A program made the translations under genes and the position numbers. A DNA stretch of 5,528 nt. Source: Pseudomonadota bacterium. GTDB taxonomy: Bacteria; Pseudomonadota; Alphaproteobacteria; Rhizobiales; Devosiaceae. The notes beneath the pieces are model-generated. The model was not told the origin of the DNA. It saw only the letters and a program-made list of their open reading frames with translations, and did not search any database. Positions 1-5,528 of the stretch are shown in pieces; the stretch's first letter is position 1; each line of letters begins with the position of its first letter. The DNA is taken from positions 1 through 5,528 of the forward strand of contig JAEYTN010000597.1 of the NCBI GenBank assembly GCA_023433985.1, written 5' to 3'.

Positions 1-1
1 C

Positions 2-985
2 TACTCGCTGGTCAGCTGGGACCGCGGCAGCCAGATGACGATCAAGCGCAACCCCGACTACTACAAGGGGTTCGGCGAGGGCCCGATCGACGAAGTGCGC
101 TGGATCATCACCAATGACGAGGCCACGGTGCGCTCGCTCGCAGCGTCGGGCGAGCTGACGATGTCGAGCCAGTTCCAGTCGCCGGACACCTACACGGCGC
201 TCGAGAACATGGGGCGCTTCACCATCGCCAAGGAAGACACCTCGACGGCGTTCTACCTGAAGCTCAACAGCAAGCTGCCGCCGACCGACGACGTGCACAT
301 CCGCAAGGCGATTGCGCTGGCGACGGACTATGCCACCATCCGCGAGGTGATCTCGCCGGGCGGGGTGCTCTCGACGCCGCTGCCGAAGGCATTCGCGGAC
401 TACCATGCTTCGGATATTGCGGAGCCGGTCTACGATCTCGAGGCGGCCAAGGCCGAGGTGGCGCAGTCGAAATATGCCGGCTCCCCGATCCCGATCACGC
501 TCGGCTACGTGGCGGGCACCAAGTTCGAGGAAGTGATCAGCCTGCTGATGCAGGCGAACCTCGAGCAGCTCGGCTTCGTGGTGACGCAGCAGGCCGACCC
601 CTGGAACCGCATCACCGAGATCGCGGGCAAGGTCGAGACCTCGCCGAACGTGAACCAGATCTTCTTCGGCCCTACCTATCCGTCGCCGGACTCGATGTTC
701 TTCACGCAGTACCACTCGGACGCGTCCGGGACCTGGGCCTCGATGGAGTGGGTGCAGGACCCCGAGATCGACGCGATGATCGATGAGGCGCGCGGGACAG
801 GCGACGTCGCCAAGCAGGCGGAGCTCTACAAGGCGCTGCAGCACAAGCTGGTCGACATGCAGTCCGACGTGTTCCTCAACACGCAGACCGTGCAGCACGC
901 GATGGACAAGTGCCTGACCGGCTTCAAGGCCGTGCCGATGATGTCGTTCGACTACGACTTCACCCGCTACAGCTGGACCTGCTGA
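2..985 (+). CDS. Family-5 ABC transporter substrate-binding protein, C-terminal part (5' truncated)
   Basis: This is the periplasmic solute receptor of a Dpp/Opp-type importer (SBP_bac_5 family). The frame is open from base 2, and the residues before the first in-frame ATG at 35 (YSLVSWDRGSQ) already fit the family, so that ATG is internal, not the start. Of about 500 residues usual for the family, 327 are visible; the signal peptide and first lobe are missing. Recognisable features are the N-P-D-Y-Y-K-G stretch near residues 16-22, the 'IRKAIALATD' helix typical of the family, and the C-terminal lobe ending in Y-S-W-T-C. The usual 'DYxxP' ligand segment reads P-T-Y-P-S-P (224-229 of the visible part), so the Asp that binds a peptide amino terminus in OppA/DppA seems replaced by Thr225. 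Two cysteines lie near the end (304 and 327). The family call is firm; the ligand is unknown, and dipeptide is not assumed. Confidence 0.93.
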   Translation, partial: YSLVSWDRGSQMTIKRNPDYYKGFGEGPIDEVRWIITNDEATVRSLAASGELTMSSQFQSPDTYTALENMGRFTIAKEDTSTAFYLKLNSKLPPTDDVHIRKAIALATDYATIREVISPGGVLSTPLPKAFADYHASDIAEPVYDLEAAKAEVAQSKYAGSPIPITLGYVAGTKFEEVISLLMQANLEQLGFVVTQQADPWNRITEIAGKVETSPNVNQIFFGPTYPSPDSMFFTQYHSDASGTWASMEWVQDPEIDAMIDEARGTGDVAKQAELYKALQHKLVDMQSDVFLNTQTVQHAMDKCLTGFKAVPMMSFDYDFTRYSWTC

Positions 986-991
986 TCGGAC

Positions 992-1017
992 GGGCGCCTC
1001 GCATGGCCGGGGCGCCC
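992..1017 (+). promoter_or_regulatory. GC-rich hairpin between binding-protein and permease genes
   Basis: Bases 992-1001 can pair with 1008-1017, giving a 10-bp stem (one G-U wobble) around a 6-base loop, starting 6 bases after the binding-protein stop codon. No run of T follows; instead the downstream strand is C-rich and G-poor (about 1015-1038). It therefore does not look like a standard intrinsic terminator. Hairpins in this position are known in other binding-protein operons to protect the upstream mRNA or reduce read-through, so that the receptor is made in excess over the membrane parts. That role here is inference; the pairing itself is read directly from the sequence. Confidence 0.6.
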
Positions 1018-1047
1018 CCCTCCCGCACCACCATTCCTTGACGCTTC

Positions 1048-1055
1048 AGGGCGGG
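1048..1055 (+). promoter_or_regulatory. Weak ribosome binding site region for dppB
   Basis: AGGG (1048-1051) and GGG (1053-1055) lie 11 and 7 bases before the TTG at 1063. They are the only purine-rich matches between the in-frame stop TGA at 1039-1041 and the start of recognisable permease sequence. The match to the anti-Shine-Dalgarno is poor compared with that of dppD, which together with the TTG start suggests modest initiation. Confidence 0.4.
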
Positions 1056-1062
1056 CTGCCTG

Positions 1063-2085
1063 TTGGAATTCCTGCTTTTCCTCATCCGGCGAATCCTGTG
1101 GTCGATCCTCGTGCTCGTGGGGCTCTCGATCATCATCTTCGCCATCGCGCGGGTGATCCCCGGCGACCCGGCCCGCATGGCGCTGGGGCCGACGGCGACG
1201 GCCGAGCAGGTGACGGCCCTGCAGGAGAAGCTGGGGCTCAACCGGCCGATCGTCGAGCAATACGGCATGTTCGTCGCCGGGCTCGCGCGCGGCGACCTGG
1301 GGCGCTCGCTGCTGACCGAGCGGCCGGTGAACGACGATATCCGCGACACGTTCGCGGCGACGTTCGAGCTGGTGCTCGCGACCATCACCATCGCCTTCGC
1401 CTTCGGCGTGCCGCTCGGGGTGGCGGCGGCGCGGTGGAAGGACAAGTGGCCGGACAACCTGGTGCGCATCCTCGCGATCATCTCGGCGGTGACGCCGAGC
1501 TTCTTCGCGGCGCTGCTGCTGCAGATCCTCGCCGGCTATGTGCTGCACATCCTGCCGACGACGGGGCGGCTGCCGCACAACATGGACTTCGTTGCGAGCG
1601 TCACGGGGCTGCTGACGGTGGACTCGCTGCTCGCGGGGCGGCTCGACGTGTTCGGCGAGGCGCTGCGCTACCTGCTGCTGCCGGCGACGGCGCTGGCGCT
1701 CGCCACGATGGGGCAGATCGCCCGCATCACCCGCTCGTCGATGATCGACGTGGCGAGTCAGGACTATATCGAGGCGAGCCGCGCGTTCGGCGTGCCGGAG
1801 CGGGTTCGGGTGTTCAAGTACATGCTGCGGCCGAGCTTCGTGCCGCCGCTCACCATCCTCGGGCTCGAGTTCGCTTCGCTGATCGGCAATGCCTTCGTGG
1901 TGGAGCTGGTCTTCGCGTGGCCGGGCATGGCGGCCTACGGCATCCGCACGATCCTGCAGAAGGACCTCAACGCCGTGATGGGCGTGGTGATGGTCTCGGG
2001 CGTGTTCTTCGTCATCGTCAACCTCGTCATCGATGTGCTGGTCGGCTTCGTCGATCCGCGGGTGCGCATCCGGGGGAGCCGCTGA
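1063..2085 (+). CDS. dppB: Dpp/Opp-type ABC transporter permease, DppB-like
   Basis: Inner-membrane channel subunit of the importer, pairing with the DppC-like protein. At 340 aa it matches the usual DppB length. Visible features: an N-terminal membrane segment (about 11-30) followed by PGDPA (33-37), the family's N-terminal GDLGRSL stretch (77-83), and hydrophobic segments near 102-124, 135-162, 201-220, 264-284 and 304-330, giving six in all. The cytoplasmic EAA loop that docks on the ATPases starts at Glu237 (EASRAFG) and runs to about 257. The protein ends in the typical V-D-P-R-V-R tail. The start is taken as TTG 1063: the frame is closed by TGA at 1039-1041, no ATG or GTG lies between, and translation from TTG gives the family-typical start (EFLLFLIRRIL). 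The next in-frame ATG is codon 39, inside the conserved region. Its stop overlaps dppC by one base (TGATG). Substrate cannot be read from this subunit. Confidence 0.93.
   Translation: MEFLLFLIRRILWSILVLVGLSIIIFAIARVIPGDPARMALGPTATAEQVTALQEKLGLNRPIVEQYGMFVAGLARGDLGRSLLTERPVNDDIRDTFAATFELVLATITIAFAFGVPLGVAAARWKDKWPDNLVRILAIISAVTPSFFAALLLQILAGYVLHILPTTGRLPHNMDFVASVTGLLTVDSLLAGRLDVFGEALRYLLLPATALALATMGQIARITRSSMIDVASQDYIEASRAFGVPERVRVFKYMLRPSFVPPLTILGLEFASLIGNAFVVELVFAWPGMAAYGIRTILQKDLNAVMGVVMVSGVFFVIVNLVIDVLVGFVDPRVRIRGSR
2072..2078 (+). promoter_or_regulatory. Ribosome binding site of dppC
   Basis: GGGGGAG lies 6 bases before the ATG at 2085, inside the end of dppB. It supports 2085 as the start, although the same frame is open upstream to a possible ATG at 1038, which would give a spurious 644-residue protein overlapping all of dppB. 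Confidence 0.6.
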
Positions 2086-2972
2086 TGGCGAGCGATACCG
2101 TGCCCACCGCAACGCCGCGCCGGCTCTCGAACGCGTACCAGAACTGGTACCGGTTCTCGCGCAACCCGACCGCCGTGATCGGCGCGGCGATCGTCATAGC
2201 CTCGATCCTCGCGGCCATCCTGGCGCCGTGGATCACGCCCTATCCCGACCATGTTGGGGCGGTGGTGAACTTCCGGGCGCGGCACCTGCCGCCCTCGGCC
2301 GAGTACTGGTTCGGCACCGACAATGTGGGGCGGGACATCTTCACGCGCGTGATCTTCGGACTGCGCATCTCGCTGCTCCTGGCATTGGTGGTGCTGGGCA
2401 CGGCGATCCCCATCGGCGCGACGCTGGGGCTGCTCGCGGGGTATTTCGGCGGCTGGGTCGAGATCGTCATCATGCGGCTGACCGACATCGCGCTCGCCAT
2501 CCCGCCGCTGGTGATGGCGCTGGCGGTGGCGGCGGTGCTGTCGCCCGACCTGATCAACTCAATGCTGGCGATCGCGGCGCTCTGGTGGACGTGGCACACG
2601 CGGCTCATCTACTCGATCACGCGGCAACTGCGGACGCAGGAGTTCGTCGAGGCGGCGGAGACGCTGGGCGCCAGCAAATTTCATATCCTGTTCCGCGAGA
2701 TTCTGCCCAACTGTGTCTCGGCGCTGGCAGTGAAGACCTCGCTCGATTGCGGCTTCGTGATCCTCGTGGGTGCATCGCTGAGCTTCCTTGGCCTCGGAAT
2801 CCAACCGCCCACGCCGGACCTCGGCACGATGGTCGCCTCCGGCTCGGCATTCCTGCCGGATTACTGGTGGGAGTCGGTGCTGCCGGGCTGCGCCATCCTG
2901 TTCGTGGCGCTCGGCTTCAACCTGCTGGGCGACGGCCTCCGCGACCTGTTCGACGTGCAGGAGGTGCGCTGA
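2085..2972 (+). CDS. dppC: Dpp/Opp-type ABC transporter permease, DppC-like
   Basis: Second inner-membrane channel subunit, 295 aa, a normal DppC length. It has the OppC_N-type start: a cytoplasmic W-Y-R-F-S-R-N-P stretch (21-28), then a membrane segment at about 29-50. The family hallmark GTDNVGRD sits at 77-84. Hydrophobic segments follow near 93-120, 133-152, 157-170, 219-237 and 264-282. The EAA loop contacting the ATPases is EAAETLGASKFH (189-200), continuing to the Leu-Pro-Asn at 207-209. The end has the conserved F-N-L-L-G-D-G-L-R-D block (278-287). The ATG at 2085 shares one base with the dppB stop (TGATG) and has a purine-rich site 6 bases upstream; residues before it in the open frame resemble no permease. 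The stop overlaps the next gene by one base. Function is firm at family level; the substrate is not determined. Confidence 0.95.
   Translation: MASDTVPTATPRRLSNAYQNWYRFSRNPTAVIGAAIVIASILAAILAPWITPYPDHVGAVVNFRARHLPPSAEYWFGTDNVGRDIFTRVIFGLRISLLLALVVLGTAIPIGATLGLLAGYFGGWVEIVIMRLTDIALAIPPLVMALAVAAVLSPDLINSMLAIAALWWTWHTRLIYSITRQLRTQEFVEAAETLGASKFHILFREILPNCVSALAVKTSLDCGFVILVGASLSFLGLGIQPPTPDLGTMVASGSAFLPDYWWESVLPGCAILFVALGFNLLGDGLRDLFDVQEVR
2959..2966 (+). promoter_or_regulatory. Strong ribosome binding site of dppD
   Basis: AGGAGGTG, close to a perfect Shine-Dalgarno, lies 5 bases before the ATG at 2972, within the last codons of dppC. It fixes the dppD start. The frame is open far upstream (to an ATG at 2033), but that extension runs out of frame through dppC and is low-complexity Arg/Ala/Gly-rich sequence. 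Confidence 0.8.
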
Positions 2973-3817
2973 TGCCCGAGGCGCTGCTTTCCGTCCGGAA
3001 CCTATCGGTCGAGTTCTCGACCTACGGGCAGACCAACCGGGTGCTGCACGGGGTGTCGCTCGACGTGCCGGCGCGCTCGCAGGTGGCGCTGGTGGGGGAG
3101 AGCGGCTCGGGCAAGACGGTGACTATGAAGGCCATCATGGGCCTGCTGCGCCACCCGCCGGCGACGATCACCGGAGGCGAGATCTTCTATGACGGGCGCG
3201 ACCTGCTGACCATGCCGGCGCGCGAGCGGCTGAGGCTGCGCGGCACCGCAATGTCGATGGTGTTCCAGGACCCGATGAGCTCGCTCAATCCGGTCTTCAC
3301 CATCGCCGACCAGATGGGCACGATCCTGAAATACGCCGACCGGCGGCTGGGGCGGAGCCGCAGCAAGGCGGAGCGGATGGCGCGGGTGCACGAGGTGCTC
3401 GGGCAGGTGCGGATGCGCGATCCGGAGCGGGTGGCGCGGTCGTATCCGATCATGCTTTCGGGTGGTATGCGGCAGCGCGTGCTGATTGCCATGGCGCTGC
3501 TCAGCGAGCCGCGACTCCTGATCGCCGACGAGCCAGGCACGGCGCTCGACGTGACCACGCAGGCGCAAATCCTGAAGCTGCTCAGGGACCTCGTCGAGGA
3601 GCGCGGGCTGGCGCTGATGATGATCACCCACAACCTCGGCGTGGTGCGGGAGACCTCGAACTACGTCTACGTGATGAACAAGGGCGTGGTGGTGGAGCAC
3701 CGGCCGACGGCCGAGCTCTTTGCGGCGCCGGCCGACGACTACACCAAGGCGCTGATCGCGGCAGTGCCGCGGCTCACCGGCGGCAGCAGCTTCGGGCAGG
3801 CGGGGGCGGCCGCATGA
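2972..3817 (+). CDS. dppD: Dpp/Opp-type ABC transporter ATP-binding protein, DppD-like
   Basis: Cytoplasmic ATPase that powers the importer, acting as a heterodimer with the DppF-like protein. In its 281 residues I see Walker A GESGSGKT (42-49), Q-loop Gln99 in VFQDP, signature LSGGM (162-166, the form common in DppD), Walker B LLIADEP (182-188), D-loop ALD (191-193) and switch His220. All catalytic residues are present. Two small departures are Gly189 where DEPTTALD is usual, and T-H-N rather than T-H-D at the switch. The C-terminus stops soon after the D-D-Y-T-K-A-L motif (255-261); the cysteine-rich oligo_HPY tail found in many DppD/OppD proteins (about 320-330 aa) is absent, and the protein has no cysteine. 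The gene overlaps dppC by one base and the next gene by four (ATGA). It could equally be named OppD; substrate is unknown. Confidence 0.95.
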   Translation: MPEALLSVRNLSVEFSTYGQTNRVLHGVSLDVPARSQVALVGESGSGKTVTMKAIMGLLRHPPATITGGEIFYDGRDLLTMPARERLRLRGTAMSMVFQDPMSSLNPVFTIADQMGTILKYADRRLGRSRSKAERMARVHEVLGQVRMRDPERVARSYPIMLSGGMRQRVLIAMALLSEPRLLIADEPGTALDVTTQAQILKLLRDLVEERGLALMMITHNLGVVRETSNYVYVMNKGVVVEHRPTAELFAAPADDYTKALIAAVPRLTGGSSFGQAGAAA

Positions 3818-4707
3818 GCGAGATGCTGGAGATTGTCGGGCTCTCCAAGCACTTCCCGGTGCGAAACGTCTTCGGGCGGGTGAGCGGGGCGGTGAAGGCG
3901 GTCGACAACGTGTCGTTCTCGATTCCGAAGGGCAAGGTCTACGGGCTTGCCGGCGAGAGCGGGTCGGGCAAATCGACCATCGCCCGGATGATCATGGGGC
4001 TGGCCCGGCCGACGAGCGGCGACATCCTGCTCGATGGCCACAACATCACCGGGGAAACCGGCACGCGCGCCTACGGGCGCAAGGTGCAGATGGTGTTCCA
4101 GAACCCGGGCTCGTCGCTCAATCCGCGGCGGACGGTGGGGCAGTCGATCGCGGTGCCGCTCGAGGCGCACGGGACGCCGCGCGCCGAGCACCGGCGGCGG
4201 ATCGCCGAACTGCTGGAGATGGTGCAACTGCCGGCGGATTTCGCTTCGCGCTACCCGCACGATCTGTCCGGGGGGCAGAAGCAGCGCGTGGCCATCGCGC
4301 GGGCGCTGGCGGTGGCGCCGCAACTGCTGGTGCTCGACGAGCCGACCTCGGCGCTCGACGTGTCGGTACAGGCGCGGGTGATGGACCTGCTGGTCGACCT
4401 GGGACGCCAGCTCGGGCTCACCTACCTCTTCATCTCGCATGATCTCAGCCTGATGAGGAACTTCGCCGACACGGTCGGCGTGCTCTACCTCGGGCAGATC
4501 GTGGAGACCGGGCCGACGGCGCAGGTCTTCGACAACCCCCAGCACGACTACACGCGACTGCTGCTCGCCTCGGTGCCGGTGATCTCGGCCGAGGAGGAGG
4601 CGATGCGGCCGAAAATCCCGCTGATCGACGGGGAAATCCCGACGGCGGAACAACTCATTGCGCTTCGGCAGGCCGGAGCGACAGCGTCTCAAAGGACAGG
4701 AACATGA
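3814..4707 (+). CDS. dppF: Dpp/Opp-type ABC transporter ATP-binding protein, DppF-like
   Basis: Second cytoplasmic ATPase of the importer, 297 aa. The order and details fit the DppF/OppF branch: an insertion near the N-terminus before 'VKAVDNVSF' (27-35), Walker A GESGSGKS (47-54), Q-loop Gln96 in VFQNP, canonical signature LSGGQ (151-155), Walker B LLVLDEP (171-177), D-loop SALD (179-182), SVQARV (184-189) and switch His209 in ISHDLS. The tail keeps the D-G-E-I-P motif (272-276) that normally opens the oligo_HPY region, but the following cysteine motif is missing and no cysteine occurs in the protein. The ATG at 3814 overlaps the dppD stop (ATGA), with GGGGG at 3802-3806 upstream. The stop overlaps the hydantoinase-like gene in the same way. 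The role is clear at family level; the substrate is not. Confidence 0.95.
   Translation: MSEMLEIVGLSKHFPVRNVFGRVSGAVKAVDNVSFSIPKGKVYGLAGESGSGKSTIARMIMGLARPTSGDILLDGHNITGETGTRAYGRKVQMVFQNPGSSLNPRRTVGQSIAVPLEAHGTPRAEHRRRIAELLEMVQLPADFASRYPHDLSGGQKQRVAIARALAVAPQLLVLDEPTSALDVSVQARVMDLLVDLGRQLGLTYLFISHDLSLMRNFADTVGVLYLGQIVETGPTAQVFDNPQHDYTRLLLASVPVISAEEEAMRPKIPLIDGEIPTAEQLIALRQAGATASQRTGT
4692..4696 (+). promoter_or_regulatory. Ribosome binding site of the hydantoinase-like gene
   Basis: AAGGA lies 7 bases before the ATG at 4704, in the last codons of dppF. It supports the start that overlaps the dppF stop (ATGA) and gives the enzyme gene its own initiation signal in addition to coupling. Confidence 0.6.
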
Positions 4708-5528
4708 TCAGAATTGGCATCGACGTCGGCGGCACCAATACGGATGCCGTGGTCATGGATGGCGCGACGGTGATCGCCGGCGTCAAGGCGGCGACCACCA
4801 GCGACGTGATGACGGGCGTGGTGAACGCGCTGAAGGCGGTGCTCGAAGCCTCGAAGATGGACGCCTCGGCCATCGACGTGGTGATGATCGGCACGACGCA
4901 TTTCACCAACGCCGTGGTGCAGCGCCGCGACCTCGCGAAGACCGCGGCGGTGCGGCTCGGCCTGCCGGCGACCGCCTCGCTGCCGCCGATGGTGGACTGG
5001 CCCGAGGATCTGAAGGCTGCGATCGGCGGGTACGGCTACCTCGCCCATGGCGGCAACGAGTTCGACGGGCGGGTGATCTCGCCGCTCGACGAGGCGGAGC
5101 TGCTTGGCATTGCCGAGGACATCAGGGCCAAGGGCATCAATACCATCGCCATCACCTCGGTGTTCTCGCCGGTGACGGGGGAGTTCGAGAAGCAGGCAGG
5201 CGAGATATTCGCCAAGGCGCTGCCGGGCGTGCACATCACGCTGTCGAGCGATATCGGCCGCATCGGGCTCCTGGAGCGCGAGAACGCGGCGATCATGAAC
5301 GCCTGCCTGCGCGACCTGTCGAAGCACGTGATCGAAGCGTTCCGCAAGGCGATCACCGAGACCGGCATCCGCGGCCGCTTCTACCTGACGCAGAACGACG
5401 GCACGCTGATGGATGCCGAGTTTGCCGAGAAGTTCCCGGTGCTGACCTTCGCGTCGGGGCCAACCAATTCGATGCGCGGCGCGGCGTTCCTGTCGGGTGT
5501 GTCGGACGCCATCGTCGTCGATATCGGC
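4704..5528 (+). CDS. hyuA: Hydantoinase/oxoprolinase family protein, N-terminal part (3' truncated)
   Basis: The frame runs open from the ATG at 4704 to the window edge, giving 275 codons. The protein begins M-I-R-I-G-I-D-V-G-G-T-N-T-D, the ATP-binding phosphate loop of the Hydant_A_N domain (5-14), of the actin/Hsp70/sugar-kinase fold. Further family blocks are GTTHFTNAVVQR (63-74), SVFSPV (152-157), IGRIGLLERENAAIMNAC (184-201, start of the hydantoinase A domain), LTQNDGT (228-234) and SGPTNSMRGAAFLSG (251-265). The window cuts it at V-V-D-I-G (271-275), where the family continues with a second Gly/Thr-rich nucleotide loop. Known members cleave 5-oxoproline or N-methylhydantoin with ATP. 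This one resembles the free-standing short form of about 500 residues often found next to a DUF917 protein, so the exact reaction is open. Its four-base overlap with dppF ties it to the importer. The symbol reflects family, not proven activity. Confidence 0.9.
   Translation, partial: MIRIGIDVGGTNTDAVVMDGATVIAGVKAATTSDVMTGVVNALKAVLEASKMDASAIDVVMIGTTHFTNAVVQRRDLAKTAAVRLGLPATASLPPMVDWPEDLKAAIGGYGYLAHGGNEFDGRVISPLDEAELLGIAEDIRAKGINTIAITSVFSPVTGEFEKQAGEIFAKALPGVHITLSSDIGRIGLLERENAAIMNACLRDLSKHVIEAFRKAITETGIRGRFYLTQNDGTLMDAEFAEKFPVLTFASGPTNSMRGAAFLSGVSDAIVVDIG

Noticed and set aside
992..1020. Intrinsic terminator after the binding-protein gene
   Set aside because: The stem is strong but is followed by C residues, not a T-run, and the next gene clearly belongs to the same transporter; kept as a hairpin of uncertain role.
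1038..1066. Possible promoter: TTGACG at 1038-1043 with a -10 at the right distance
   Set aside because: The hexamer about 17 bases downstream (TGTTGG) does not resemble a -10 box and overlaps the start codon of dppB, leaving no room for a ribosome site.
1065..1072. Perfect palindrome GGAATTCC at the start of dppB
   Set aside because: Eight bases only, within codons for conserved residues; expected by chance and not supported by any further symmetry.
967..2112. Long minus-strand open frame of 381 codons opposite the DppB-like gene
   Set aside because: Its translation is low-complexity, rich in His, Arg, Asp and Gln, and mirrors the codon pattern of the opposite gene; no family is recognisable. 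This is the usual antisense shadow in high-GC coding DNA.
3090..4370. Repeated short sequences shared by 3093-3118 and 3949-3975, and by 3540-3566 and 4350-4375
   Set aside because: They encode the Walker A and D-loop motifs of two paralogous ATPases; similarity follows from protein conservation, not from a DNA repeat element.
3739..4692. Minus-strand open frame of 317 codons opposite the DppF-like gene
   Set aside because: Same His/Arg-rich composition with no recognisable domain, lying entirely against a convincing ATPase gene.
4689..5327. Minus-strand open frame of 212 codons opposite the hydantoinase-like gene
   Set aside because: Low-complexity His/Arg-rich translation and full overlap with a well-conserved enzyme frame on the plus strand.

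Overview
This high-GC window (roughly two thirds G+C by eye, with strong G/C preference at third codon positions) holds one plus-strand operon segment. It encodes a peptide/nickel/opine-type (Dpp/Opp family) ABC importer followed directly by a hydantoinase/oxoprolinase-family enzyme. Codon usage and gene style suggest a proteobacterium, most likely an alphaproteobacterium of the Hyphomicrobiales type. That placement is inference from style only; no rRNA or other phylogenetic marker is present.

Layout, left to right: the C-terminal two thirds of a family-5 periplasmic substrate-binding protein (2-985, truncated by the window start); a 77-base gap with a strong GC-rich hairpin (992-1017); a DppB-type permease with a TTG start (1063-2085); a DppC-type permease (2085-2972); a DppD-type ATPase (2972-3817); a DppF-type ATPase (3814-4707); and the first 275 codons of a hydantoinase A-type protein (4704 to beyond the window end). 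The only non-coding stretch is the 77-base gap, so there is no unexplained region longer than 300 bases.

From dppB to the enzyme gene, every junction overlaps at the stop/start codons (TGATG, TGATG, ATGA, ATGA). The two permeases, two ATPases and enzyme are therefore almost certainly co-transcribed and translationally coupled. The expected working model is periplasmic capture of a small solute, import through a DppB/DppC channel driven by DppD/DppF ATP hydrolysis, and cytoplasmic ATP-dependent processing by the hydantoinase-like enzyme.

Two details argue against a plain dipeptide transporter. The enzyme belongs to a family acting on cyclic amides or related compounds. The binding protein also appears to lack the Asp that in OppA/DppA anchors a peptide's free amino group. 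Both ATPases lack the cysteine-rich C-terminal tail seen in many homologues. I see no mobile element, CRISPR array, RNA gene or clearly new system; the window is a well-formed but substrate-unassigned catabolic transport operon.
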